A stretch of DNA of 64,000 nt, taken from Burkholderiales bacterium. GTDB taxonomy: Bacteria > Pseudomonadota > Gammaproteobacteria > Burkholderiales > Casimicrobiaceae. The notes under the pieces were generated by a model, which ran no database searches, was not told the origin of the DNA, and was given only the letters and a program-made list of their open reading frames with translations. Positions within the stretch are counted from its first letter, which is position 1, and every line of letters begins with the position of its first letter. Positions 1 through 8,354 of the stretch are shown here, piece by piece. Both the position numbers and the translations under genes were made by a program. The stretch covers positions 1 to 64,000 of the forward strand of contig JANXNI010000069.1 of NCBI GenBank assembly GCA_025354165.1. Reading direction: 5' to 3'.

Positions 1-217
1 CGCCCAGAAACGTCGCTTCGAGGAAGAACGCGGTGAGCACCTCATAGCCGAGCAACGGCCCCGCGATATTGCCCGCTTTCTCCATGAAGCCTGGCCAGTT
101 GGTGCCAAACTGAAAGCTCTTCGTGATGCCCGACACGACGCCGAGCGCGAAGGTCAGTGCGAAAATTTTTGTCCAGAAGTAATACGCCTCTTCCCACGAC
201 TCGTCGCGCGTTGCCTT
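1..217 (-). CDS. cydA: Inverted 5' segment of cydA (cytochrome bd oxidase subunit I), partial
   Basis: Read on the minus strand this block encodes a continuous stretch of CydA N-terminal sequence, including WEEAYYFWTKIF, FALGVVSGITKSFQFGTNW and GYEVLTAFFLEATFLG. These are the conserved segments that precede the plus-strand part of the gene. Flipping bases 1-236 puts them in frame with position 237 onward (FLG then VMLFG), so the block is a clean inversion of one gene rather than a second copy. The extreme N-terminus with the first haem-ligand histidine lies outside the window. It could be a genuine inverted segment or an assembly error at a contig end; position 1 coincides with the repeat arm, which favours the latter. 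Confidence 0.8.
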
Positions 218-236
218 GAAGCGACGTTTCTGGGCG
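1..236. repeat. 19-bp inverted repeat pair bounding the inverted cydA block
   Basis: Positions 1-19 read cgcccagaaacgtcgcttc and positions 218-236 are its exact reverse complement. In the uninverted gene the two arms encode AQKRRF and EATFLG, so the repeat is a by-product of coding sequence. The left arm may extend beyond the window. Such a pair can support inversion in vivo or a hairpin misassembly. Confidence 0.85.
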
Positions 237-1300
237 TCATGCTGTTCGGGCGTGGTCGAGTTTCGGAGCGCACGCATCTGATCGCGACGTTCCTCGTCGC
301 GTTTGGAACGACGATGAGCGCGTTCTGGATCTTGTCGCTGAACTCGTGGATGCAGACACCAGTGGGGTTTGAAGTTGTCAACGGAAAAATCATGGCGACC
401 GACTGGCTGGCGATTCTGTTCAATCCGTCGTTCCCGTATCGCTTCACGCACATGCTGATGGCGTCCGGATTGACGGCCAGCTTCGTCGTTGCAGGCGTTA
501 GCGCATGGCAAGTGGTCAAAAAAGTGGACAGCAAAGCCACCCATCACGCCTTGAAAACTGCGCTCGTCGCCGCAGCGATTCTGATCCCGATTCAAATCTA
601 CGTCGGCGACCTGCACGGCCTCAATACGCTCAAACATCAGCCCGCAAAAATTGCGGCAATGGAAGGCGTGTGGAAGACAGAGAAAGGCGCGCCGATCATC
701 CTGTTCGCATGGCCAGATAAGGAGACGAAGTCGAACCTCTACGCGATTGAAATCCCGAAGATTGCGAGCCTCATTCTCACGCACGACCCCGATGGCGAAA
801 TCAAGGGCCTAAATGAATTTGAAGGGAAGCACCCGCCGGTCGCCCCTGTTTTCTGGGCATTCCGCATCATGGTTGGTATGGGCATGCTGATGCTTCTGTT
901 GAGCTGGTTCGGTGTTTATCTGTTGCGCAAACGTACGGTGAACACGATGCCGCGGCTCTACCTGATCGCGCTCTCGGCGATGGCTTTCTCCGGCTGGATC
1001 GCAACGGTCGCAGGCTGGTATGTCACCGAAATTGGGAGGCAACCGTACATTGTTTACGGCGTCATTACGGCTGCAGAAACGGCAGCCAAACATGCGCCCG
1101 CAATGATCGGGCTGACGCTCACTGCTTATCTCGCGCTCTATATTTTCCTGCTGATTTCGTATGTGCTGGTGGTGAAGAATTTGTCCGAAAAACCCACGCG
1201 CGGGCAGCCACCGAAGTTGCCAACTGCACCGATTCAAAAAATAGACGCGGGCTTCGCATCAGTCGATTCGAGTTCACGCGCTGAAACTGCGGGAGATTGA
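218..1300 (+). CDS. cydA: Cytochrome bd ubiquinol oxidase subunit I, main part
   Basis: Membrane haem subunit of the bd-type quinol:O2 oxidoreductase. From position 218 the frame reads EATFLGVMLFGRGRV and continues through several membrane helices. FTHMLMASG carries the histidine equivalent to a haem b ligand, FRIMVGMG carries the methionine equivalent to the b558 ligand, and GRQPYIVYG matches the conserved GRQPW block. The quinol loop is short, as in cyanide-insensitive (CioA-type) oxidases. The first ATG in the frame is 239, but that is not the true start because conserved sequence lies upstream, inverted. The stop is one base before cydB, so the two form an operon. As written the gene is broken; see the inverted block. 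Confidence 0.92.
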   Translation, partial: EATFLGVMLFGRGRVSERTHLIATFLVAFGTTMSAFWILSLNSWMQTPVGFEVVNGKIMATDWLAILFNPSFPYRFTHMLMASGLTASFVVAGVSAWQVVKKVDSKATHHALKTALVAAAILIPIQIYVGDLHGLNTLKHQPAKIAAMEGVWKTEKGAPIILFAWPDKETKSNLYAIEIPKIASLILTHDPDGEIKGLNEFEGKHPPVAPVFWAFRIMVGMGMLMLLLSWFGVYLLRKRTVNTMPRLYLIALSAMAFSGWIATVAGWYVTEIGRQPYIVYGVITAAETAAKHAPAMIGLTLTAYLALYIFLLISYVLVVKNLSEKPTRGQPPKLPTAPIQKIDAGFASVDSSSRAETAGD

Positions 1301-1301
1301 T

Positions 1302-2297
1302 ATGGAAACCGTCCTTCCGCTGATCTTCATGGGCATCATGGGCCTTGCGATGCTGATTTACGTCATCCTCGATGGCTATGACCTGGGTGTTGGCATCCTG
1401 TTGCACTTCGCGCCCGACGACCACAAGGACATGATGGTGGCCTCCATCGGCCCGTTCTGGGATGCCAACGAAACCTGGCTAGTGCTTGGAGTCGGCATCA
1501 TGCTGGTGGCGTTTCCCGCTGCGCACGGCGTGGTGCTCTCGGGCCTTTATCTACCGGTTGCCATCATGCTGCTTGGCCTCATGATTCGTGGCGTGTCGTT
1601 TGACTTTCGTACCAAGGCGCATGACGCACGAAAACCGTTCTGGAACCGAATGTTTGCGATCGGCTCAGTGGTCGCAGCGACGTCCCAAGGCTGGATGCTG
1701 GGTAGTTATGTGAGCGGCTTTCGCGACGACTGGTGGACATGGGCGTTCAATGCCGTGATCGCGCTCACGGTGCCTGCCGCCTACGTCGCGCTGGGAGCTG
1801 GCTGGCTCATCATGAAAGGCGAAGGTGAGTTGCAGGCGCGTGCTGTCGTCTGGGCGCGCAAGGCCGTGTTGCCGTTTGCGCTGGGCATCTCGGTCGTATC
1901 CATTGCAACGCCTCTCATCAGCGAGACGATCTACAAGAAGTGGTTTCATCTGCCAGGTTTTTTTGCCTTGTTGCCCATACCGCTCGTGACCGCTGCCGCG
2001 TTCATGGCGCTGTGGCATGTGACCGGCAAAAAATCTATCATCGATGCGGGTTACGGCTGGATCGCATTTGCGTCCACCGTGCTTGTTTTGATTCTCGCCA
2101 CACTGGGGCTTGCGTATTCAATTTACCCCTACGTAGTGATTGACCGGCTCAACGTGTGGGAAGCGGCCAGCGCGACCAGTTCGCTCGTAATCCTGCTCGT
2201 CGGAACGCTCATTACGCTACCGGCGATCATCGGTTACACGATCTTTGTTTACCGGATTTTTTGGGGCAAGGCGCAGGAACTGACGTACGGCGCCTAG
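1302..2297 (+). CDS. cydB: Cytochrome bd ubiquinol oxidase subunit II
   Basis: Second membrane subunit of the bd oxidase, 331 residues, within the family range. It opens with the typical METVLPLIFMGIMGLAMLIYVILDGYDLGVG segment (GYDLGVG near residue 25), followed by GPFWDANETWLVL, the conserved acidic/tryptophan block of the CydB family, and about eight or nine hydrophobic helices. It starts two bases after the cydA stop and is clearly co-transcribed with it. The downstream gene is convergent and no CydX-like small subunit is visible in the 38-base gap. The CioB-type subgroup is likely but not certain. Confidence 0.93.
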   Translation: METVLPLIFMGIMGLAMLIYVILDGYDLGVGILLHFAPDDHKDMMVASIGPFWDANETWLVLGVGIMLVAFPAAHGVVLSGLYLPVAIMLLGLMIRGVSFDFRTKAHDARKPFWNRMFAIGSVVAATSQGWMLGSYVSGFRDDWWTWAFNAVIALTVPAAYVALGAGWLIMKGEGELQARAVVWARKAVLPFALGISVVSIATPLISETIYKKWFHLPGFFALLPIPLVTAAAFMALWHVTGKKSIIDAGYGWIAFASTVLVLILATLGLAYSIYPYVVIDRLNVWEAASATSSLVILLVGTLITLPAIIGYTIFVYRIFWGKAQELTYGA

Positions 2298-2335
2298 TAT
2301 TTTGTCCCCGCTCCCGCAAGGGAAGAGGGCGCCAC

Positions 2336-3163
2336 TCAAGCGTGAAACAGCAAATGCGCGTGATCGGCGATGTGTCGGTAACCGATGCGTTGATACGCCT
2401 TGTTGCTGGCCGGATTGATGGCATCGGTGTTCAGAAACACCGTGCGCGGTTCATCGCTTTGCACCTGCAAACTCGCCGCAGCAGTGACCGCCTGGGCATA
2501 GCCCCGACCGCGCAATTTGGGTGGTGTGTACACCGGCCCTACGCGCGCCGACGCAGCCGGTAGCGCATTTGCGCCGGCGAACGACACCACTCGGCCATCA
2601 TCGATCCAGAGAGTCAATTGCCGATCCCGAATTCGGCGAGTGACGCGTTCCTCAAGTGGCGTCGGAACCTTGATCATGCTGACCTCCTGCTCAAATGCCG
2701 CATGCCAATCGACCAGCAACGACAGGTCATCCATCGTTGCTAATCGCCCGCCGCCTAATGCGCGCCCGAACTCCGGGCTTCCTTCAAGGCGATAGAGCAT
2801 CAAATTGACGTGAGTGCTGAAAGGACTCATCAAGCTTTCAGTGAATGCTTTAAGTACATCCTCCCGCCCGATCACACCCGAAAGCTGCACCTTTGCATCA
2901 CGCAGGTGCGTTGCCAGCACGGTCACCGTGGCCGCATCCATTAATGACAGGAACAGCGTCTGCGTATCGACGGCTACCGCGCTGCCGACCAGCGCATCTT
3001 GCTCGGTGCGTATCACAAAGAAACGTTCGCCACCACGCGCGCCGAGATCAAGAATGCGTTTGATTGCGCTCAACTGATGGGTGTTGTTCGCCGGATCGCG
3101 GGAAAGAAAGGCTTCGGCCTCGCGCCACAAAGTCGGCGCATCGGTGTACTCGACGACGATCAC
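2336..3163 (-). CDS. GNAT family N-acetyltransferase
   Basis: About 275 residues. The C-terminal half shows the acetyl-CoA fold: RVGPVYTPPKLRGRGYAQAVTAAAS contains the R-G-x-G-x-A pyrophosphate loop, followed by NTDAINPASNKAYQRIGYRHI, a typical GNAT end. The N-terminal half is a less conserved GNAT-like domain. I place the start at a GTG (3163) whose last bases overlap the stop of the upstream DinB gene (GTGA); the first ATG (3235) would overlap that gene by 76 bases. The acceptor substrate is unknown. The overlap implies translational coupling with the DinB gene. Confidence 0.8.
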   Translation of the reverse strand: MIVVEYTDAPTLWREAEAFLSRDPANNTHQLSAIKRILDLGARGGERFFVIRTEQDALVGSAVAVDTQTLFLSLMDAATVTVLATHLRDAKVQLSGVIGREDVLKAFTESLMSPFSTHVNLMLYRLEGSPEFGRALGGGRLATMDDLSLLVDWHAAFEQEVSMIKVPTPLEERVTRRIRDRQLTLWIDDGRVVSFAGANALPAASARVGPVYTPPKLRGRGYAQAVTAAASLQVQSDEPRTVFLNTDAINPASNKAYQRIGYRHIADHAHLLFHA

Positions 3164-3684
3164 TTTCCAAACACCGGCGACACAAAATCTACTGGCAACA
3201 TCGGTAAGTCCGTGACACCCACATCGACGCCACATTGCATGAGTAGTGTCGTCACTTGCCCGCGGTGATGCGTCTGATGATTGAAGAACTGCATCATCAT
3301 AAGCGCAAGCGGCAACGTTAGTTCGCTTCTATCTCCTGACAGCCGGCGAAAGGTCAGCGTGCCGGCGAGTCTGGCGTCATCAAGCGATGCTACCAACCGA
3401 TCCAGTCGGCTATCTGCGCGCTCACGTTGCGTGCGCAGTTCATCGAAGTCGTTATAAAGTTCCTGATCGAGCGACGTGATCGTCGTGGGCGTGCCGTCGA
3501 CACGATCAAGCCACAACTGATCGCCAACCAGCAGGTGATTCAGCGTGCCGTGAATGCTCTTGAAAAACGCACCCATATTGCGCTGCCGCGTGCCCTCCGG
3601 CAACGTCGCAGCGGCCGCGTAAATGGACTGGTTCTGCCAGCGGTTGTAACGGGCGAAGCGTTTGCAATATTCAACAGTAATCAT
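3160..3684 (-). CDS. DinB family protein
   Basis: 174 residues with the four-helix DinB/YfiT-like metal-binding fold. MITVEYCKRFARYNRWQNQSIYAAA is the typical opening. HGTLNHLLVGDQLWL gives the first histidine, and HQTHHRGQVTTLLMQCG gives the C-terminal H-x3-H metal site. Members are bacillithiol or mycothiol-dependent transferases in Gram-positives; in proteobacteria the function is mostly unassigned. It overlaps the following GNAT gene by four bases, so the two form a small operon. Confidence 0.88.
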   Translation of the reverse strand: MITVEYCKRFARYNRWQNQSIYAAAATLPEGTRQRNMGAFFKSIHGTLNHLLVGDQLWLDRVDGTPTTITSLDQELYNDFDELRTQRERADSRLDRLVASLDDARLAGTLTFRRLSGDRSELTLPLALMMMQFFNHQTHHRGQVTTLLMQCGVDVGVTDLPMLPVDFVSPVFGK

Positions 3685-3719
3685 GGCGATCTTCGGGCTA
3701 ATGAGTCGGACGCTTAAGC

Positions 3720-5207
3720 TTACTTCACGCTCACAACGCCCGCTTTCAAAGTGGGCATGGCAGCCATCAATTTTGCCGCACGAGATAGAGCGACGCCATC
3801 GTTCACGATGGCAAGAATTAACGGTGGCGACCCCGCTTCGCGCGCAACGAGCAACGCGCCGACGACGCCTGGTTCGCGGCGGGCCGCGTCAAGCGAGGCT
3901 TGCTTGTCGTCCGACAGACGCAGCACGCTTGCAAGCTTGTCGCCGTTGGCACTGGCAATCGCAATGACCGTCGTGCCGTTCATTGCTCCTTTAAGGATCT
4001 CTGAAAATTTGTCATTGCAACATCCAAGCACCGACATCGACCTCGAGCGTGTCTTGAATTCCGTCGCCCACGGAGCACCCCCTTCCGGGCCACTGCCGAG
4101 CGCACTATCGACGATGAGCGAATACTCATTCATGAATATCTCGGGCGTGTTGAGCGCGTCGCCAAGCTTGTCCCCCACAGCTTTCGCGAACACCTCCGGA
4201 AACATGGGATCGAAGATGTTGCGCCCTGAGGACACAAATGCATCGATGTGCGGCAACATCGCCTTGGCTGCGAGATCAACGTTAGTGACGTTGTAGAAAG
4301 AACGTTCCTTCGCTGCAAACTCCGCATAGCGCTGCTCGCTCATCAGTGTGCGGGATACTCGACCATTGCCGAGGGCGGTTGCGACTGATTCATCGAGGAG
4401 CCCCCACAACGGTAATCCGATTTCGCCACCGGCCCTCACAACATCGTTGCGGAGCGCGAGCGCTTTCGCTTTCGGAATGACACCAAATACATAATGCGAA
4501 TACTCGTGGATGATCACGGGAGTTTGCCCGCGAGATTCAGTTTCTGCAAAAAATTCGACCACTGAGGTGGAACCGAAATTCGCACCCGAAGTATTTTTTG
4601 CGTCTACGAGACCTGGTCGATACATTAGGTAGGCGGTGTGCGCTGCCTTCGCTGCTTTTGGAGCACCGTAGAACTCGAAAAGCTCCGTCACGTGCCGTTT
4701 GATGGCCTGAGTTTCTAGTGCCGCGATCATTGCATCCGACGCTGGTTTGCCTCTTGCTGATCCTTCGGTTTGCCACCACCGCTCAAACGCTGGGAAGAGG
4801 GTTTGCACAATGTCTACGCCTTCCGGTGCGAGCCGATCTGGCAGCAATAGCGATAGTCGGGATCGATAGTCTGCTTCGTCTCGTGCGGCAAACGCAGCGA
4901 TTAGAACGCGGCTGCTCGCATCAACGCGATCGTCACGATTGTTAGGTGCCATCGCTGCATATTCACGACGTAGCTCAACCCAACGCTTGACCGCCGATGA
5001 CGTCGCGGTATCGATACCGAACTCACGCTTCCATAGGGCGCGGAAATCATCCGCGCCAGCACACTGCGACTGGCTGCGCACGCCGCTGACGCAGTCCAGC
5101 TGATAGGCAAAATTGGCCAATGGTGAGAACTCGGCGCGCAGCGTTTGCGCCTGCGCGGCCTGTGCTGCGACGACCAGGACTAACAGTGATGCGAAACGTG
5201 TAAGCAA
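3720..5207 (-). CDS. Secreted putative zinc metallopeptidase (HExxH), function unknown
   Basis: 495 residues starting with a signal peptide (MLTRFASLLVLVVAAQAAQAQ). A HEYSHYVFG motif lies near residue 233, an HExxH zinc site. A glutamate in LLDESVATALG about 37 residues later could be the third ligand, as in gluzincins. Cysteines in LDCVSGVRSQSQCAG near the N-terminus and LGCCND in the C-terminal third may form disulphides. I do not recognise a named family. It is convergent with nothing and stands alone, with 35 bases to the DinB gene and its own leader. Peptidase activity is inferred from the motif only. Confidence 0.65.
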   Translation of the reverse strand: MLTRFASLLVLVVAAQAAQAQTLRAEFSPLANFAYQLDCVSGVRSQSQCAGADDFRALWKREFGIDTATSSAVKRWVELRREYAAMAPNNRDDRVDASSRVLIAAFAARDEADYRSRLSLLLPDRLAPEGVDIVQTLFPAFERWWQTEGSARGKPASDAMIAALETQAIKRHVTELFEFYGAPKAAKAAHTAYLMYRPGLVDAKNTSGANFGSTSVVEFFAETESRGQTPVIIHEYSHYVFGVIPKAKALALRNDVVRAGGEIGLPLWGLLDESVATALGNGRVSRTLMSEQRYAEFAAKERSFYNVTNVDLAAKAMLPHIDAFVSSGRNIFDPMFPEVFAKAVGDKLGDALNTPEIFMNEYSLIVDSALGSGPEGGAPWATEFKTRSRSMSVLGCCNDKFSEILKGAMNGTTVIAIASANGDKLASVLRLSDDKQASLDAARREPGVVGALLVAREAGSPPLILAIVNDGVALSRAAKLMAAMPTLKAGVVSVK

Positions 5208-5352
5208 GGAATGAACACTTTATTTTCCGATGAAATTGCAGTCGGCGAATTCTGCCTTCGGGCGAAAGTCGTTAAACAGAAACCTTAGGTGCAGTGCGAT
5301 CAAGGAAGCCGACCCTCGCGGGACACCTACGCAATCATACGATGCAACTGCA

Positions 5353-6237
5353 TTACCGCCATTCAAACCTGCGATTGGGCGCAATCAAATTAATCAGCGG
5401 AACCAGCGCACTCGCTGCAAACAGCATCACGATCAATCCATGGGGTTTGAACAGAACAAATTGCCACACAAATGCGCAAACTGCTACCGCAATCGCATAA
5501 GCGATACGTGCGCCGCGCCGCTGTGGCGTGGTCATCGGGTCGGAGATCATAAAGAATGCGAACAGCAGTACGGCGCCGTTGCTGATTTGCTGTAGCCACA
5601 TCGCCCAGGCGACGTCTGCGCTGTAGTCGAGCCAGACCACGCGAAGCGCGAGCAGGGCGCCCCACGCACCGAGAAATGCCATGCTGATGTCGCAGCGCTG
5701 AATGCGCTGTGTAACCAGGCCACCTAACGCCAGAAACCACAGCGCGGCGAGCGATGCAGCGCCCCATTGGCCGGGCGATAGCCACGCTCCGGGTAGCCAT
5801 GCCCATGCCGTAAACGCCGCGAGGTTCGCCGGATTCGCGACGTGGCTGCGACAGGCTGCCGGTCCGGCGCGCAACAAGTACTTCGATGCCATCGCGATGC
5901 ACGCCACCAACGGATGAACCCACAGCGAGTCCGCACGCACCAGAATCGTGATGCCGAATGCCGAGATGATGGCGCTTAAATACCCGCCCCAGCTTTTGCG
6001 GTTGGGCAGTTGGAGGCCCCATTGCCAGGCCGCCTGCGTCACTAGCGCCGATGTGAAGGTGAGCACGACCTGTTGCCATGTGAGTGCAAAGTCTCTGGCC
6101 AGTGCGCCAAACAGCAGAAAGCTTGCGAGGAATGCGATTTGAAACCAGCGGGCATCAATGCGCTTCAACATGTTCTGCAGATTGATCAGGGCGCTGTCGA
6201 CAGAAGGTGCTGCAGCAGAAACGACGGCGGTGTTCAT
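5353..6237 (-). CDS. Orphan RnfD/NqrB-like membrane protein
   Basis: 294 residues, about eight to nine hydrophobic segments. LQLPNRKSWGGYLSAIISAFGITILVRA, KYLLRAGPAACRSHVANPANLAAFTAW and FAFFMISDPMTTP match conserved stretches of the NqrB/RnfD family of redox-driven ion pumps. The S-G-A-T flavin-attachment motif of true RnfD is not visible, and no other Rnf/Nqr subunit is nearby. The start at 6237 overlaps the stop of the DUF2330 gene (ATGA), so the two are translationally coupled. It probably lost the covalent FMN and does something other than canonical Rnf electron transfer; this is inference. Confidence 0.75.
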   Translation of the reverse strand: MNTAVVSAAAPSVDSALINLQNMLKRIDARWFQIAFLASFLLFGALARDFALTWQQVVLTFTSALVTQAAWQWGLQLPNRKSWGGYLSAIISAFGITILVRADSLWVHPLVACIAMASKYLLRAGPAACRSHVANPANLAAFTAWAWLPGAWLSPGQWGAASLAALWFLALGGLVTQRIQRCDISMAFLGAWGALLALRVVWLDYSADVAWAMWLQQISNGAVLLFAFFMISDPMTTPQRRGARIAYAIAVAVCAFVWQFVLFKPHGLIVMLFAASALVPLINLIAPNRRFEWR

Positions 6238-8003
6238 GATGCGTTCGCCGTTTTCGATGACGCGGCGGAAACGCCAAACAGTTTTTGCCACCATGTACGT
6301 GATTCAGGCACCTGCACATCACCGACAACGGATTTCAGGTCGCCCGTTGTGCGCGCTGTGCCGTTCACGTTCGCCATTTTGTCGATGTCGGCCATTGACC
6401 AGCCAGTGAGTGTCGCGAGCGTCTGCTTCTCGGCGGCCAGTCGCACAGGCAGGTCGCGTTCGTAGTAACGGGTAGCGGCTTCCAGCGTACTGCGTTTGCT
6501 TGTGGCACACGCCTGAGAGCAATCGGCTGCCAATTCGTCACTGGATTTGCCGATGTACTTTTTGATGCTGTCCCATCCTGATCTGCTTTCCTCGGGTGCG
6601 GCGCGCGACACTTCGGTCACCTTCGCTTTGCACATCGCTTCGCAGTCTTTGCTGGCCACGACAGCGCTGCACGCTGCAACCGAACCGCCATACGGGTTTT
6701 GAATGACGTAGCGCGTTTGCCAGTTCTGCCGATCCTTGGTTTGCGTGAACATCAGGTCTTCTGGGAATGTGTTTGCCGTATAGCGAACGTGCAGCCTCGT
6801 GAGCATCACAGGCTGCGCGCCGCCACCAATCGGCGGCATCGGGCGAGCGGGTAGGCGAGAGGTTCCGGGCAAGGGTTGCGCGAACGGCGGCGATGACGTA
6901 CTCCCTGTAACTTGTACGTCATCGCCACCAACCCAAAACACGCCGGCCTTCCGAAGCTCCGTCTGCGTTAGCGGGTCAGCCGCGCATGGATCACACCAGC
7001 CCATGTCCCAAAAGTATTCGGTGAACACGACGCGATAGTCCTCGCGGGCAGTCGAACTGTCGTAGAGCGCTTTATAAAACTCCTTGAACTTCGGTTTCAC
7101 AAACGGTGGAATATTTTCGTTCGCAGCGAGCTTCGCGGTGCGGTAGTTGCTGCTCTCCACGCGACCGTTTTTGGTGAGTACGTAAACAATCAAGTCCTGC
7201 GGCTTATTCGGCGGTGCGTTCAACATGCCGAGACGCATCGGCAGCATGAATTTTTCGCTTTCAAACGCAAATTGCAACGGGCGCAAAGTGCTGTAGCCGA
7301 GGCGCGACTGCTCTTTCAGATTCACCTTCGCTACGAAGAACTTCATGCCCTGATTGATGTAGGGTTTCAGCGCGGCACTCGCACCTTTTGGAATGGTGTA
7401 ACCGTTCTCTCGCAGCCACGTTTCCAGCCCATCGGACTGGGTGGCCGACAGGCTCACGATGTCGTATTCCTCCAGCGTGTACTGCGCTTCCACCGTTACG
7501 CCGAGCGCCTTGGCGCGGCTGCGCAGCATGTCGGTGCGAACCGCTCCGCCAGCGGCGGCCGGGGCGTACATCATAGGGGGATAGAGATCATTACCCCAAT
7601 TCAGATTGAATTGACAGGGATCGTTGTCGTGGTACTCGGCCAGTCGCGGGCTCGAATACGCATCAAGCCGCTCGAAGGTCGACTTCTCGGCAACGCGCAC
7701 TTGCCCCTGTTTCAGCACGGTCGGCGTCGGCACAATCAGCGCAAATTCATTGAGCGGACCCGAGTAATCATTCAACATGGAGATCACTGTGCGGTTGCCG
7801 TCGCGAACGAGCACCACCTGACTGGCTTCGTTAAACAGACTCGCGTCCGCTTTGCCGGCGTAAAAGCCGCAGAAAGCATGCGCCGAAGTCGCGAGAACGG
7901 TCGTCAGCGCTACGGCAATCGCTGCGCTACCAAGCCATTTGGCTCGCCAATTTGCGTGCCGCATTGACGAAGCGGCGTGGTCGCCGAAGGCTGCGTTACT
8001 CAT
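6234..8003 (-). CDS. DUF2330 domain secreted protein
   Basis: 589 residues. The start at 8003 is set by a ggagag ribosome site six bases upstream. An N-terminal segment (WLGSAAIAVALTTVLATSAHAFC) is a signal peptide. AFCGFYAGKADASLFNEASQVVLVRDGNRTVISMLNDY followed by FALIVPTPTVL is the hallmark DUF2330 start. Several cysteine pairs (WCDPCAADP, ACSAVVASKDCEAMCKAK, ADCSQACATSK) suggest an oxidised, extracytoplasmic fold. The C-terminus is charged and lacks a clear anchor. Molecular role is unknown. It is coupled by a 4-base overlap to an RnfD-like membrane protein, suggesting they act together at the membrane. Confidence 0.85.
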   Translation of the reverse strand: MSNAAFGDHAASSMRHANWRAKWLGSAAIAVALTTVLATSAHAFCGFYAGKADASLFNEASQVVLVRDGNRTVISMLNDYSGPLNEFALIVPTPTVLKQGQVRVAEKSTFERLDAYSSPRLAEYHDNDPCQFNLNWGNDLYPPMMYAPAAAGGAVRTDMLRSRAKALGVTVEAQYTLEEYDIVSLSATQSDGLETWLRENGYTIPKGASAALKPYINQGMKFFVAKVNLKEQSRLGYSTLRPLQFAFESEKFMLPMRLGMLNAPPNKPQDLIVYVLTKNGRVESSNYRTAKLAANENIPPFVKPKFKEFYKALYDSSTAREDYRVVFTEYFWDMGWCDPCAADPLTQTELRKAGVFWVGGDDVQVTGSTSSPPFAQPLPGTSRLPARPMPPIGGGAQPVMLTRLHVRYTANTFPEDLMFTQTKDRQNWQTRYVIQNPYGGSVAACSAVVASKDCEAMCKAKVTEVSRAAPEESRSGWDSIKKYIGKSSDELAADCSQACATSKRSTLEAATRYYERDLPVRLAAEKQTLATLTGWSMADIDKMANVNGTARTTGDLKSVVGDVQVPESRTWWQKLFGVSAASSKTANAS

Positions 8004-8354
8004 GGGTCTCTCCAATGAAGGGTGAGATAGGTGTAACGAGCTTAGACGTGAAATGGGGTTAAAGATGCGCCAACCTTGATCCCCTTCGGCGCATCGATCA
8101 CTGCGGCGATGGGCGAAGCGGGCGGGCAGGTACGCCTCCGTGTTTGCGGATGCGCACGCTAACAATCAGAATTCAGCTTTTTCGTGAAACGACCGCCGCA
8201 TAGGGGCTAAGACGAAATTTTGGCAAAAGTCGATAAATGCGATTTATCGAACATATCCCCCATGAAATATAGGTTATAGCGAAAAGCTATATCGGCCACG
8301 AACCGTGAAGCCGCCCCCGGTTGGCTTTGTTCACACGTGTTGCTTTGTGCCCAG
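8004..8354. other. Intergenic region with palindromic element copy A
   Basis: 351 bases between two minus-strand genes. It holds the leader of the DUF2330 gene and, at 8175-8291, a copy of the dispersed palindromic element described separately. I see no coding potential. Confidence 0.6.
8175..8291 (+). repeat. Dispersed palindromic element, copy A
   Basis: The left arm runs AGCTTTTTCGTGAAACGACC then GGGGCTAAG; the right arm is a degenerate inverted copy ending in GCGAAAAGCT. The interior keeps the family core AAAAGTCGA and contains two perfect hairpins: CGATAAAT/ATTTATCG at 8231-8249 and TATAGC/GCTATA at 8275-8291. Confidence 0.7.
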
